Positions 6,037-14,914 of a DNA stretch of 22,121 nucleotides are shown piece after piece; positions within the stretch are counted from its first letter, which is position 1; each line of letters opens with the position of its first letter. The position numbers and the translations under genes are program-made. The stretch covers positions 1 to 22,121 of the forward strand of contig DATJFH010000134.1 in assembly GCA_035495815.1 (NCBI GenBank). Direction: 5' to 3'. The stretch is from DATJFH01 sp035495815. GTDB lineage: Bacteria > Acidobacteriota > Terriglobia > Bryobacterales > Bryobacteraceae. The notes beneath the pieces were generated by a model. It made no database searches, was not told the DNA's origin, and was given only the letters and a program-made list of their open reading frames with translations.

Positions 6037-7226
6037 AAACGATTCGACATGCAACCTCGGCCGCTGTCCTTGTATCGGCAGCTCTCCTGGCCGGTGTGAC
6101 GATTTGGTCGGCAGGCTGCCAGGCGAAATCCGGAACCGCCGCCGGCGCCGAGCCGGAGAGGCCCGCGCAGCCACCCAAGGTCGACGAGGAGACCGTCGTC
6201 CTCGATCCCGCCATGCTGGCGAACGTGCGGGTGGAGAAGGTGCGGGAGCTGGCGCTGCCCCGGCTGCTCACGGCCACGGGCAAAATTCAAATCAATGAAG
6301 AGCGGACGGCGCGGGTGCTGGCGCCGTTGCCGGGGCAGGTGGTCGACCTGCGGGTCCGGGTCGGAGACCTGGTGTCGAAAGGTGAGGCGCTGTTCTCCAT
6401 CCGGAGCCGCGAGATCGCCGGACTGGTCACGGATCTGCTGCATGCCCAGCGCGAGCAGCAGCTGGCCGAGAAGACCTACGCCATGACCAAGGATCTATTC
6501 GAGCACCAGGCGGCCGCGCGGATTGCGCTGGAGCAAGCCCAGGGGGAGCTGGAGAAATCCAAGGCACAGGCCGCGCGCGCCGGGGAAGGCCTCCGCATCT
6601 ACGGCCTCGATCCCGGCCAGGTGCTGGAGACCAGCGGAGTCCGCGCGCTGGTCCCGGTCCGGGCGCCCATGAGCGGATCCATCCTCGAACGTCCCTTAAC
6701 GCCGGAGCAATTCGTCCAGGGCGACAACACGCCCCTGATGACGATCGTGGACCTCAGCACGGTTTGGGTGATGCTCGATATATTTGAAACCGACATCCAC
6801 CTGGTGCGCGCGGGGCAGCGGGTGGAGGTCACCGCCACGGCCTATCCCGACCGAACCTTCACCGCGCGCGTGGATCGTATCAGCGACAAAGTGGACCCCG
6901 ACACGCGCACGATCAAGGCCCGGCTGCTGGTTTCGAATCCCGGCCTGCTGCTCAAGCCGGAAATGTTCATCAGCGCTTCCCTGGTCTTGAACGAAAACGC
7001 TCCTACCATTACCGTGCCGGCCAAAGCTCTCTTCATGGAAGGAGACCGCAGTTATGCTTTCGTCGCCGTAGATGGCGCGCGGTTTCAACGGCGGCCGGCT
7101 ACGGCAATCCACGACGGTCCGGGGCGCCTGCGGGTGACCAGCGGAATTCAAGCGGGCGACCGCATCGTAGCCGACGGCGCCCTGCTTCTCCGTCTCAAGC
7201 AACAGCAGCAGCAACAGCCCGATTAA
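6033..7226 (+). CDS. RND efflux periplasmic adaptor (membrane fusion protein, CzcB/CusB type), lipoprotein, 397 aa
   Basis: The adaptor bridges the inner-membrane pump and the outer-membrane channel. The signal ends in WSAGC with Cys 29, a plausible though not ideal lipobox, so it is probably lipid-anchored. In order: an N-terminal beta-barrel strand (NVRVEKVRELALPRLLTATG), a first lipoyl half (VVDLRVRVGDLVSKGEALFSI), an alpha-helical hairpin of about 70 residues, a second lipoyl half (VRAPMSGSILERPLTPEQ), and a beta-barrel containing DLSTVWVMLDIFETDIHLV and VDRISDKVDPDTRTIKARL, characteristic of heavy-metal adaptors. The tail is KQQQQQQPD. The Met- or His-rich metal-binding N-terminus of some CusB/CzcB proteins is absent. 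The Shine-Dalgarno AGGAGGTGAT (6020-6029) lies inside the upstream gene, with a 4-bp ATGA overlap indicating translational coupling. Confidence 0.94.
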   Translation: MKTIRHATSAAVLVSAALLAGVTIWSAGCQAKSGTAAGAEPERPAQPPKVDEETVVLDPAMLANVRVEKVRELALPRLLTATGKIQINEERTARVLAPLPGQVVDLRVRVGDLVSKGEALFSIRSREIAGLVTDLLHAQREQQLAEKTYAMTKDLFEHQAAARIALEQAQGELEKSKAQAARAGEGLRIYGLDPGQVLETSGVRALVPVRAPMSGSILERPLTPEQFVQGDNTPLMTIVDLSTVWVMLDIFETDIHLVRAGQRVEVTATAYPDRTFTARVDRISDKVDPDTRTIKARLLVSNPGLLLKPEMFISASLVLNENAPTITVPAKALFMEGDRSYAFVAVDGARFQRRPATAIHDGPGRLRVTSGIQAGDRIVADGALLLRLKQQQQQQPD

Positions 7227-7244
7227 TTCTCCGGCCGAGACGAC

Positions 7245-10200
7245 ATGATACGCCGACTCACCACGTTCGCCCTGGAGCAGCCGCTTTTTGTTTTTCTCCT
7301 CACCGGCCTGTTCATCTTCGCCGGAGTGATCGCGTTCAAGAATCTCTCGATCGAGGCGTTTCCCGATGTCACCGATATCCAGGTGACCGTGATCACTCTG
7401 TACCCGGGATACGCCGCCGAAGAGGTCGAGAAGCAGGTGACGACCCCGATCGAGATCGCGCTGTCGGGCCTGCCCAACGCCGTGCGCATGTTCTCGCATA
7501 CGCAGTTCGGGCTCTCCTTCCTGATCGTTACTTTCAACGACAAATCGACCGACGCCGCCGCCCGGCAGATCGTATTGGAGCGCCTGCGGGGAGTCGAGCT
7601 GCCGGCCAAGGCCGAAGCGCAATTGGCGCCGCTGACCACTCCGATCGGGGAGCTCTTCCGGTACCAGCTCCGCGGACGAGGGCACGACCTGACCGAGCTG
7701 CGCTCGCTGCAGGACTGGGTGGTGGAGCGGCAGATGCGCCTCGCGCCGGGCGTAGCGGACGTGGTGACCCTGGGAGGATTCCTCAAGCAGTACCAGGTGA
7801 ACCTGGATCTGGCGAAGCTCAAGTCTTATAACGTTCCGATGCAGCAGGTGTTCAATGCGCTCGGACAGGGCAACGCGAACGCGGGCGGCAGTTACCTGGA
7901 GCAGGGCGACCAGCAGTATCTGATCCGCGGCATCGGCCTGCTGCGGTCTCCCGACGACATCGGCGCCATCATTGTCAGCGAGAAAGCAGGCACGCCGCTG
8001 CTCATCCGCGATCTGGCGACGGTGACCGTCAGCGCAGTTCCCCGCCAGGGCACTTCGGGCAGGGACGCCGAGGACGAGATCGTCACGGGCATCGTGCTCA
8101 TGCGGAAAGGGGAGAATCCTTCCGAAGTGCTGGCGGCGGTCAAGGAACGCGTGCGGGATCTGAACGAGACCATTCTGCCCAAAGGCGTCAAGGTCGAGCC
8201 TTTTTACGACCGCAGCACGCTCATCGACACCACGCTGCACACGGTATTCAAGAACCTGATTGAAGGCGCGCTGCTGGTCACGATCGTCCTGTACCTGTTC
8301 CTGGGCCACTTCCGTTCGGCGGCCATTGTCGCCGTGATCATTCCGCTGGCGCTGCTGGGGACTTTCATCGGCCTGCAATTGCGCAATCTGCCGGCCAACC
8401 TGCTCTCCCTGGGCGCGATGGACTTCGGCATCATCGTCGATGGAGCGGTGATCGTGCTCGAAAACATCTTCCGTCATCTGGCCGGACTGAAAGGCACCCG
8501 GGAGAGCGACACGGTGAAGCGAACCATCATCGAGGCGGCGGCTGAAGTGGGGCGGCCGACGCTGTTTTCGATGCTGATCATCATCATCGCCCATCTGCCG
8601 ATTTTCACGCTGCAGCGGCAGGAGGGCAGGATCTTCGCCCCGATGGCGTATACCATCGTCTCCGCGCTGATCGGATCGCTGGTGTTTTCGGTGACGCTGG
8701 TTCCGCTGCTGGCGTTTTTCCTGCTCCGCGGGGGTGTTCCGCATGGTGAGAACCGGCTGGTGCGATGGTCCAAGGCGATCTACCGTCCCGCGCTCGTGCA
8801 GGCAGTGAGGCATCCCGTGCTGGTGCTGATAGCCGCAGTCGCGGCGCTGGCCGGCACGCTTACGCTGGCGCCCGGTCTGGGGAGCGAGTTTCTCCCCGAG
8901 CTGAACGAAGGCTCGGTGTGGGTGAATCTTTCGCTGCCCGCCGGCATCTCGGTGACGCAGGCGGTGCAAGAGTGCGCGCGCGTGCGGCGCATTCTGCGGG
9001 AGTTCAAGGAGGTGCGCTCGGTGGTTTCCAAAGCGGGCCGGCCCGAGGACGGCGCCGACCCCAAGCAGGTGAACATGGCCGAATTCCTGGTCGACCTGTA
9101 TCCGGAAGACCAGTGGAAGCGAAAGATCGCCAAGAACGATCTTCTCAACGAGTTTCAGAAAGCTCTGGAGGCGGTCCCGGGATATCAGCCGAGCTTCTCG
9201 CAGCCCATTCGCGACAACATTCTCGAGAGCATTTCCCAGATCGACGGACAGGTGGTCATCAAGATCTTCGGCGACGATATTACCGCGCTGCAGGAAAAAG
9301 CGCAGCGCGTCCTGGAAACAGTGCGCGCCGTCAGAGGGGTGAACCGGGCTTTTATCGACCGCGCGGGCCAGGCGCCGCAACTGCAGATCGAAATCGATCG
9401 CGGCCGGGCGGCGCGCTACGGACTCAACGTGGCCGACGTCCAAAACGTGGTCGAAACCGCGCTCGGAGGCAAGCAGGCGACCGAGATCTGGGAAGGCGAG
9501 CGCCGCTATCCGGTGGTAGTGCGTCTGCGCGAGGAGCAGCGCGCGGACATCGCCTCCATCGGCCGCGTTCCGATCGACACGCCACGGGGCACGCGGATAC
9601 CACTCGAGGACATCGCGACGCTGAAGGTGCGCGGCGGCAGCATGAACATCGCCCACGAATCGGGTAAGCGGCTGGCGTCCATCGGCGTGTTCCTGCGCGG
9701 GCGTGACATGGGCAGCGCGGTGGACGAGATGCAGCGGCGCGTCCGCGAGAACGTGCGGCTTCCGAACGGGTACTTTCTGCAATGGGGCGGCGAGTTCGAG
9801 AATCAACAGCGGGCGATGGCGCGACTGCGCGTCATCGTGCCGCTCAGCATATTTCTGATTTTTCTGCTGCTCTTCAATGCCTTCGGATCGGTGAAGAGCG
9901 CCGCCCTGATTCTCTCGAATATCCCGCTGGCTCTGGTAGGGGGCATTCTGGCGCTGCTGCTGACCCATATTCCGCTCAGCGTCTCGGCGGCGATCGGATT
10001 TATCGCGCTGTTCGGCCAGGCGGTGCTCAATGGAGTGGTGATCGTCAGCTACTTCAACACACTGCGGGCCCAGGGGATGGACGCGAGACAGGCCGCTGTC
10101 GAAGGATCGCTGGTCCGCTTCCGCACCGTGTTCATGACGGCCCTGCTGGCCATGCTGGGCCTGCTGCCGATGGCGCTCTCTCGCGGCCTGGGCTCGGAGG

Positions 10201-10325
10201 TGCAGAAGCCCCTGGCGGTGGTGATCATCGGCGGACTGGTCTCGGCGACGTTTCTGACCCTGGTCGTCCTGCCCGCGCTCTACAGCCTGATGGAGCCCGG
10301 CGTCCCGGCCGCGAACAAAGTCTGA
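7245..10325 (+). CDS. czcA: Heavy-metal efflux RND permease (CzcA family, HME-RND), 1026 aa
   Basis: This proton-driven inner-membrane pump has the normal HME length and topology: TM1 near the N-terminus (FVFLLTGLFIFAGVIAF), a large periplasmic loop, TM2-6, a second loop and TM8-12. The proton-relay motif in TM4 is DFGIIVDGAVIVLEN, with D393, D399 and E406 spaced exactly as D402/D408/E415 of Cupriavidus CzcA. That places it with the divalent-cation (Co/Zn/Cd/Ni) subgroups rather than with CusA (Cu/Ag), whose equivalent segment differs. Early motifs SIEAFPDVTDIQVTV and YPGYAAEEVEKQVT are also HME-typical. Actual metal specificity is inferred only. It follows the adaptor by 18 bp with no clear Shine-Dalgarno, so translation may depend on coupling. 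No metal-responsive regulator is encoded in the window. Confidence 0.95.
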   Translation: MIRRLTTFALEQPLFVFLLTGLFIFAGVIAFKNLSIEAFPDVTDIQVTVITLYPGYAAEEVEKQVTTPIEIALSGLPNAVRMFSHTQFGLSFLIVTFNDKSTDAAARQIVLERLRGVELPAKAEAQLAPLTTPIGELFRYQLRGRGHDLTELRSLQDWVVERQMRLAPGVADVVTLGGFLKQYQVNLDLAKLKSYNVPMQQVFNALGQGNANAGGSYLEQGDQQYLIRGIGLLRSPDDIGAIIVSEKAGTPLLIRDLATVTVSAVPRQGTSGRDAEDEIVTGIVLMRKGENPSEVLAAVKERVRDLNETILPKGVKVEPFYDRSTLIDTTLHTVFKNLIEGALLVTIVLYLFLGHFRSAAIVAVIIPLALLGTFIGLQLRNLPANLLSLGAMDFGIIVDGAVIVLENIFRHLAGLKGTRESDTVKRTIIEAAAEVGRPTLFSMLIIIIAHLPIFTLQRQEGRIFAPMAYTIVSALIGSLVFSVTLVPLLAFFLLRGGVPHGENRLVRWSKAIYRPALVQAVRHPVLVLIAAVAALAGTLTLAPGLGSEFLPELNEGSVWVNLSLPAGISVTQAVQECARVRRILREFKEVRSVVSKAGRPEDGADPKQVNMAEFLVDLYPEDQWKRKIAKNDLLNEFQKALEAVPGYQPSFSQPIRDNILESISQIDGQVVIKIFGDDITALQEKAQRVLETVRAVRGVNRAFIDRAGQAPQLQIEIDRGRAARYGLNVADVQNVVETALGGKQATEIWEGERRYPVVVRLREEQRADIASIGRVPIDTPRGTRIPLEDIATLKVRGGSMNIAHESGKRLASIGVFLRGRDMGSAVDEMQRRVRENVRLPNGYFLQWGGEFENQQRAMARLRVIVPLSIFLIFLLLFNAFGSVKSAALILSNIPLALVGGILALLLTHIPLSVSAAIGFIALFGQAVLNGVVIVSYFNTLRAQGMDARQAAVEGSLVRFRTVFMTALLAMLGLLPMALSRGLGSEVQKPLAVVIIGGLVSATFLTLVVLPALYSLMEPGVPAANKV

Positions 10326-10406
10326 ACCTCGACCGCGCTATTGATCCTGCCTGCGGCGGCCCCGCCCGGGAAAGCCGGTAGTCGCAGCCGGCGCGCCCCG
10401 CCCGAG

Positions 10407-10435
10407 CCGCGTCATGACGAAGCGCGGAGCCTTTT
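10407..10435 (+). terminator. Weak candidate terminator of the efflux operon
   Basis: CCGCG (10407-10411) and CGCGG (10423-10427) form a 5-bp GC stem with an 11-nt loop, followed four bases later by TTTT (10432-10435). The short stem and broken T-run make it marginal. Confidence 0.3.
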
Positions 10436-10441
10436 CCCGAA

Positions 10442-10469
10442 TTGACAGCCTCATGAAGTCCGGTATAGT
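10442..10469 (+). promoter_or_regulatory. Strong sigma70-like promoter of the PSD1/DUF1501/receptor operon
   Basis: TTGACA (10442-10447, six of six) and TATAGT (10464-10469, five of six) are separated by 16 bp. This is the best housekeeping promoter in the window. The predicted start is near 10476-10478, directly at the ATG of a 12-codon mini-ORF and about 70 nt before the first large gene. Confidence 0.65.
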
Positions 10470-10477
10470 ATCTCACC

Positions 10478-10516
10478 ATGTATAAGATGCTGAAGCGGTT
10501 CGGTCAGCGAGTCTAG
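10478..10516 (+). CDS. Candidate leader peptide MYKMLKRFGQRV, 12 aa
   Basis: An ATG at the predicted transcription start opens a 12-codon frame (MYKMLKRFGQRV) ending in TAG at 10514-10516. It has no Shine-Dalgarno, as expected for a leaderless transcript. It ends 30 nt before the start of the PSD1 gene, in front of a short hairpin (TTCC 10527-10530 with GGAA 10538-10541) that would cover that gene's Shine-Dalgarno. A translated leader controlling downstream initiation is possible. A chance ORF is equally possible at this length. Confidence 0.3.
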   Translation: MYKMLKRFGQRV

Positions 10517-10546
10517 GCCCCCGGGGTTCCCACTCAAGGAATGAGA

Positions 10547-13465
10547 ATGTCCGCGAGACGATTTTGTTGTCTTCCATTTGCCGCTGTAATGGCGCTGTAT
10601 GCCAGCCCCGATGAAACCGACTTTTTTGAGACCCGCGTGCGGCCGGTGCTGGCGACCCACTGTTACGCATGCCACAGCCAATCCAAGCTGGGAGGTTTGC
10701 AGCTGGATTCGCGCGCTGCCCTGTTGCGCGGCGGGGTCTCAGGGCCGGCTGTCGTCCCCGGCCAGCCGGCTGACAGTCTGTTGATCAAAGCCGTCAATCA
10801 CAGCGAGCCGCGTTTGAAGATGCCTTTGAGCGGGGCAAAGCTCAAAGATCAGGAGATCGCCGACCTGACTCGCTGGATTGCGATCGGGGCGCCCTGGCCT
10901 GAAGGCAAACCGGCGCCCGCGCCCTTAGCGGGCAGGAAGGGTTTCGTGCTGACACCCGAGGCTCGCAAGTTCTGGTCGTTCCAGCCGATTCAGAAACCGG
11001 CGGTCCCGAAGGTTTCGAATCCGCAGTGGACCCGGAACGCCATCGACAATTTCATCCTGGCCCGGCTGGAAGAGCGGCGGATGAAGCCGCTGCAGCCTGC
11101 GGGCAAACGCGTCCTGATCCGCCGGGCGAGCTATGACCTGATCGGCCTGCCTCCGACTCCCGAACAGATCGAAGCGTTTGAAAAGGACGATTCACCGGAC
11201 GCTTTCGCCAAGGTTGTGGACCGGCTGCTGGCTTCTCCCCATTACGGCGAGCGGTGGGGCCGGCACTGGCTGGACGCCGTGCGGTACGCGGAAGGCGACG
11301 GTCCGGAAGACACCGCAACCAAGACGCGGCCGCCGGCCGCCGGCAGCAGCAGGTCCAAAGCCAGGGCCCGGGGGGCGCGCGCGATGGTGTACGCCGGCTA
11401 CGGCATGACTCGCGACGGCTACGCCAATGCCTGGCGCTACCGGGATTGGGTGATCGACGCCTTCAACAAGGATTTACCTTACGACGTGTTCGTGAAGGCG
11501 CAGATCGCCGCCGACCTGCTGCCCGGCAAAGAGCGGTCGAGGGAGCTGCTGCCCGGACTGGGACTGTTCGGATTGGGTCCGTGGTTCACGGCCGACTGCG
11601 TCCCTTTCAACGAATCCAGGGCCGAGGAACGCGATCCGAAAGTGGATGTTTTGACCAAGGCTTTTCTGGGGATGACCGTCACCTGCGCCCGCTGCCACGA
11701 TCACAAGTACGATCCGATTTCGCAAAAGGACTACACCGCCCTGGTCGGCGTGTTTAACTCTTCCGGATACACGGAGTACCCTTTGGCGCCGGAAGAGCAG
11801 TTCGCCGGATCCCGCGCGTATCAGGCCAAGGTCAGAGCCAGGCAGGACGCTCTCGGCCAGTTTCTCGAGATGACGACGATCGGCGTCTCGCGGCGCGCCG
11901 CGCAGGATACCGGGCGATACATGATGGGGGCGCGCCAGGTCCTGCTGGGTAAATCCAAAGCCGACGCGGCCATCGCTTCAACCGAAGGGTTGGATCCGGC
12001 TACATTCAAGCGCTGGATCAAGTACCTGGGGGCGACCGAGCGGGAGCATCCTTATCTGAAGGAATGGGACGCCTTGATGGCTCGCGGCGGCGGGACGGAC
12101 GCGGAAGCACAGCGCCTGGCCGGCGAGTTCCAGAAGCTGGTAATCGGCGTCATCGACGAGAAGAAGGAAGTCGAGCTGTTCAATCGGGAACTGAGGGCCA
12201 ACTACAAACCCGATCCAGGTGAAGGCAGCGTTCTTTTGCCCGGCGACCTGATGCAGTTCGAACTTTTTCAGTTCAAGCACAACGTGGTTCAGAAGCACAT
12301 CGCGCCCAGCCGGTATTACGTCTGGATGGACATCGTTCAGGGGCCGGAATCCTCGCGTGTCGACGACTTCGGCAAGAGAAGCGGCATCTACGAATACAAG
12401 GATGACGAGCTGTTCGACCGGTTCACTCCCGAAGAGAACGCCGAGCTGGATCGGATGATAGAGGAACTCGACGCGGTTCAAGCCGCGGCCCCTCCGGAAG
12501 AGCCCTATGTGATGGGTTTGGGTGAAATCGCCAGGCCGGCCAACATGAGGCTCAACATCCGCGGCAATCCCAGCAATCCGGGAGAGGAAGTGCCGCGGGG
12601 TTTTCCAGCGGTGCTGGCCGGCACGGACGGCGAGCCGCTGCCGTTCACCAAAGGAAGCGGACGGCTGGAACTGGCGGAGCGCATCGTCCGGCATCCGCTT
12701 GCAGCCCGGGTGATCGTGAACCGTGTCTGGATGGAGCATTTCGGGCGGGGGTTGGTGGGCACGACGACGAATTTCGGCATGATGGGGGACCGTCCGACCA
12801 ATCCCGGCCTGCTCGAGTACCTGGCCGCCAGGCTCCAGGAGAATCACTGGTCGATCAAGTCGCTGCATCGGGAAATCATGCTTTCCTCGACGTATCGATT
12901 GAGCTATGGCCATGACGCGTCCAACGCCGCGCAGGACCCCGACAACCTCTATCAGTGGCGGGCCAATCTGCGGCGCCTCGATGCGGAGGAGCTCCGCGAT
13001 TCGATTCTGTTCTTCGCCGCGACTCTCGATGAGCGGGTCGCGGGTGGTCCCAGCATGAGCGTCAGCCAGCCGGGCAACAAGAAGCGGACGGTTTACGCGA
13101 AGGTGACGAGAGGCGGCGCCAATCGACTGCTGCAACTGTTCGACTTCCCCGACCCGAATATCAGCATCGACCAGAGGAGCGCCACCAATGTCGCCCTGCA
13201 GGGGCTCTTCTTCATGAACAGCGACCTGATGTGGAGCCATGCGGGACTGGTGGCGAGCCGGTTTGGCGCGGCCGGCGACGACGACGCCGGAAAGGTGAAG
13301 AATGCGTACCGGCTGCTTTATGGACGGCAGGCCAGCGCGGAGGAGATTGGGGCCGCGCTGGAATTCCTGAACGCGGCGGAGAAGGAAACCGGGGGCAGGA
13401 AAGCCGCCTGGCAGCAGTTCGCGCAGGCGATGCTCAGCTCGGGGGAGTTCAACTACATCAATTAG
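10547..13465 (+). CDS. PSD1 and planctomycete-type cytochrome c protein (DUF1549/DUF1553), 972 aa
   Basis: Domains in order: signal peptide (1-20); a cytochrome c-like domain with haem motif C39-YA-C42-H43 and LGGLQLDSRAALLRGG, typical of planctomycete cytochrome C (PSCyt1); DUF1549 from about residue 160 (RNAIDNFILARLEERRMKPL, YGERWGRHWLDAVRYAE); a second C380-AR-C383-H384 followed by DHKYDP; and C-terminal DUF1553 (LAARVIVNRVWMEHFGRGLV, LYGRQASAEEI). Such proteins are abundant in Planctomycetes and Solibacter and are nearly always paired with DUF1501; their biochemical role is unknown, though a periplasmic redox role is implied by the CxxCH motifs. Met at 10547 is preferred over 10541 because AAGGA (10536-10540) is 6 nt from it but touches the earlier ATG. 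An Arg/Ala-rich insert follows DAVRYAEGDG. Confidence 0.92.
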   Translation: MSARRFCCLPFAAVMALYASPDETDFFETRVRPVLATHCYACHSQSKLGGLQLDSRAALLRGGVSGPAVVPGQPADSLLIKAVNHSEPRLKMPLSGAKLKDQEIADLTRWIAIGAPWPEGKPAPAPLAGRKGFVLTPEARKFWSFQPIQKPAVPKVSNPQWTRNAIDNFILARLEERRMKPLQPAGKRVLIRRASYDLIGLPPTPEQIEAFEKDDSPDAFAKVVDRLLASPHYGERWGRHWLDAVRYAEGDGPEDTATKTRPPAAGSSRSKARARGARAMVYAGYGMTRDGYANAWRYRDWVIDAFNKDLPYDVFVKAQIAADLLPGKERSRELLPGLGLFGLGPWFTADCVPFNESRAEERDPKVDVLTKAFLGMTVTCARCHDHKYDPISQKDYTALVGVFNSSGYTEYPLAPEEQFAGSRAYQAKVRARQDALGQFLEMTTIGVSRRAAQDTGRYMMGARQVLLGKSKADAAIASTEGLDPATFKRWIKYLGATEREHPYLKEWDALMARGGGTDAEAQRLAGEFQKLVIGVIDEKKEVELFNRELRANYKPDPGEGSVLLPGDLMQFELFQFKHNVVQKHIAPSRYYVWMDIVQGPESSRVDDFGKRSGIYEYKDDELFDRFTPEENAELDRMIEELDAVQAAAPPEEPYVMGLGEIARPANMRLNIRGNPSNPGEEVPRGFPAVLAGTDGEPLPFTKGSGRLELAERIVRHPLAARVIVNRVWMEHFGRGLVGTTTNFGMMGDRPTNPGLLEYLAARLQENHWSIKSLHREIMLSSTYRLSYGHDASNAAQDPDNLYQWRANLRRLDAEELRDSILFFAATLDERVAGGPSMSVSQPGNKKRTVYAKVTRGGANRLLQLFDFPDPNISIDQRSATNVALQGLFFMNSDLMWSHAGLVASRFGAAGDDDAGKVKNAYRLLYGRQASAEEIGAALEFLNAAEKETGGRKAAWQQFAQAMLSSGEFNYIN

Positions 13466-13485
13466 GGGCTGCCAAGGAGAACCGC

Positions 13486-14898
13486 ATGAACGGGGACTTG
13501 AATCGGGCTCGGATGAGCCGCCGCGATATTTTGCGGGCGGCCGGCGGCGGGTTCGGGATGGTGGGCCTGGGCGGCGCGCTGGGAGGTGCGCTTCCGGCCG
13601 CGGCCGTCAACCAGGCTGTCTCGCCGCTGACGCCCAAGCCGTCTCATTTTCCCGCGCGGGCCAAGCACGTCATCTACCTTTTCCTCAGCGGCGGGCTTTC
13701 CCAGGTGGATTCGTTCGACCGTAAGCCGGCCCTGGACAAGTACGACGGCAAACCGCTGCCGTACGAACTCCCGCTGACGCAGTTCGCCACCGGGAACCTG
13801 ATGCGTTCGCCGTTTACCTTCAAGCAGTGCGGGCAAAACGGCCTGTGGGTGAGCGATCTGTTTCCGAACGTCCGGGAGATCATCGATGAATTCTGCCTCA
13901 TCCGTTCGATGCGCACGGACGTGCCGAACCATCCACCCTCGCAGTGGATGATGAACAGCGGCATCAGCCGGCCCGGCCGGCCCTCGATGGGCTCCTGGAT
14001 CACGTACGGCCTGGGCACCGAGAATCAGAACCTGCCCGCCTTCATCGTGCTCGGGCCCGGGGGAGACGCCAGCCGGTGGAGCGCGGGATTCCTGCCCTCT
14101 CTCTACCAGGGTACGCATGTTTCCACCGTGGAAAGCGATCCGCAGAAACAGGTTCAGTATCTCTCCAACGCGAATCTGAACCCGGCTCAGCAGCGGCGTC
14201 AGCTCGAGCTCGTGAGGAAAATGAACGAGCGCTATCTGGGGGACCTGCAGAAAGCTCCAGAGCTCGAAGCGACCATTCACTCCATGGAGGTCGCGTTCAG
14301 CATGCAAACCGAGGCCCCGGGAATTTTCGACGTCCGGGGAGAGAGCAAGGCCACCCTGGCGCGTTACGGCGAGGGGGATTTCGCCAGAGGCTGTCTGATG
14401 GCGCGGCGGCTCGTGGAGGCCGGCGTCCGGATGGTGCAGGTGTATTACGGGCGCAGGCAGGAATGGGACCAGCACGAAGACATCATGGGCCACCGGATCC
14501 ACGCGCGAAAGTCAGACCCGGCGATCGCCGCTCTGATCATGGATCTGAAACAACGGGGCCTGCTCGACGACACCCTGGTCATCGTCGGGACCGAGTTCGG
14601 CCGCACTCCGGTAACGCAGGTGGGTGGATTCCAGTCGATCCACAACGGCCGCGATCACAATGTGCACGGCTTCACCGTGCTGCTGGCGGGTGGCGGCGTC
14701 AAGCCCGGCACGATCTATGGGACGACCGACGAGTTCGGATTCAAGGCGGTCGAGAATCCGGTTCACGTTCACGATCTGCATGCCACCACTTTGCACCTGC
14801 TGGGTCTCGACCACGAGCGCCTGACGTACCGCTACAGCGGCCGCGATTTTCGCCTCACCGATGTAGAGGGGCGTGTAGTCAAAGAAATCATCGCTTAG
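13486..14898 (+). CDS. DUF1501 Tat-exported protein (sulfatase/alkaline-phosphatase-like fold), 470 aa
   Basis: The frame is open further upstream, but AAGGAG (13474-13479) 6 nt before the ATG at 13486 fixes this start. It lies 20 bp after the preceding stop. The N-terminus holds a twin-arginine signal (M-SRRDILRAAGGG, R12-R13) followed by a Gly/Ala-rich hydrophobic stretch, so it is probably exported folded with cofactor or metals. HVIYLFLSGGLSQVDSFDRKP is the hallmark first strand of DUF1501, a family distantly related to alkaline phosphatases and sulfatases. The second hallmark is GTEFGRTP followed by H386-NGRDH391-NVHGF, which provides likely metal ligands. No substrate is known for the family. 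Its partner is the PSD1 protein just upstream; a receptor follows after 16 bp. Confidence 0.92.
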   Translation: MNGDLNRARMSRRDILRAAGGGFGMVGLGGALGGALPAAAVNQAVSPLTPKPSHFPARAKHVIYLFLSGGLSQVDSFDRKPALDKYDGKPLPYELPLTQFATGNLMRSPFTFKQCGQNGLWVSDLFPNVREIIDEFCLIRSMRTDVPNHPPSQWMMNSGISRPGRPSMGSWITYGLGTENQNLPAFIVLGPGGDASRWSAGFLPSLYQGTHVSTVESDPQKQVQYLSNANLNPAQQRRQLELVRKMNERYLGDLQKAPELEATIHSMEVAFSMQTEAPGIFDVRGESKATLARYGEGDFARGCLMARRLVEAGVRMVQVYYGRRQEWDQHEDIMGHRIHARKSDPAIAALIMDLKQRGLLDDTLVIVGTEFGRTPVTQVGGFQSIHNGRDHNVHGFTVLLAGGGVKPGTIYGTTDEFGFKAVENPVHVHDLHATTLHLLGLDHERLTYRYSGRDFRLTDVEGRVVKEIIA

Positions 14899-14914
14899 GA
14901 ATGGAGAGTATGCC

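Noticed and set aside
8418..8465. Assignment of the pump as CusA (copper/silver)
   Set aside because: The TM4 motif is DFGIIVDGAVIVLEN, of CzcA type, and not the CusA-type segment; divalent-metal specificity is more likely.
6696..9968. A 1090-codon open frame on the minus strand opposite the adaptor and RND pump
   Set aside because: It is a codon-bias shadow: the plus-strand proteins are complete and conserved, while the antisense product is His/Arg/Gln-rich without recognisable domains.
11270..11420. Possible frameshift pair in the PSD1 gene around the Arg/Ala-rich insert
   Set aside because: The frame is continuous, and conserved sequence resumes in the same frame on both sides.
11978..13240. 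A 420-codon minus-strand frame opposite the PSD1 gene
   Set aside because: The plus-strand frame encodes the conserved DUF1549/DUF1553 domains; the antisense translation resembles no family.
13231..13485. N-terminal extension of the DUF1501 frame overlapping the PSD1 gene
   Set aside because: The extension overlaps real coding sequence and would bury the Tat signal; AAGGAG fixes the start at 13486.
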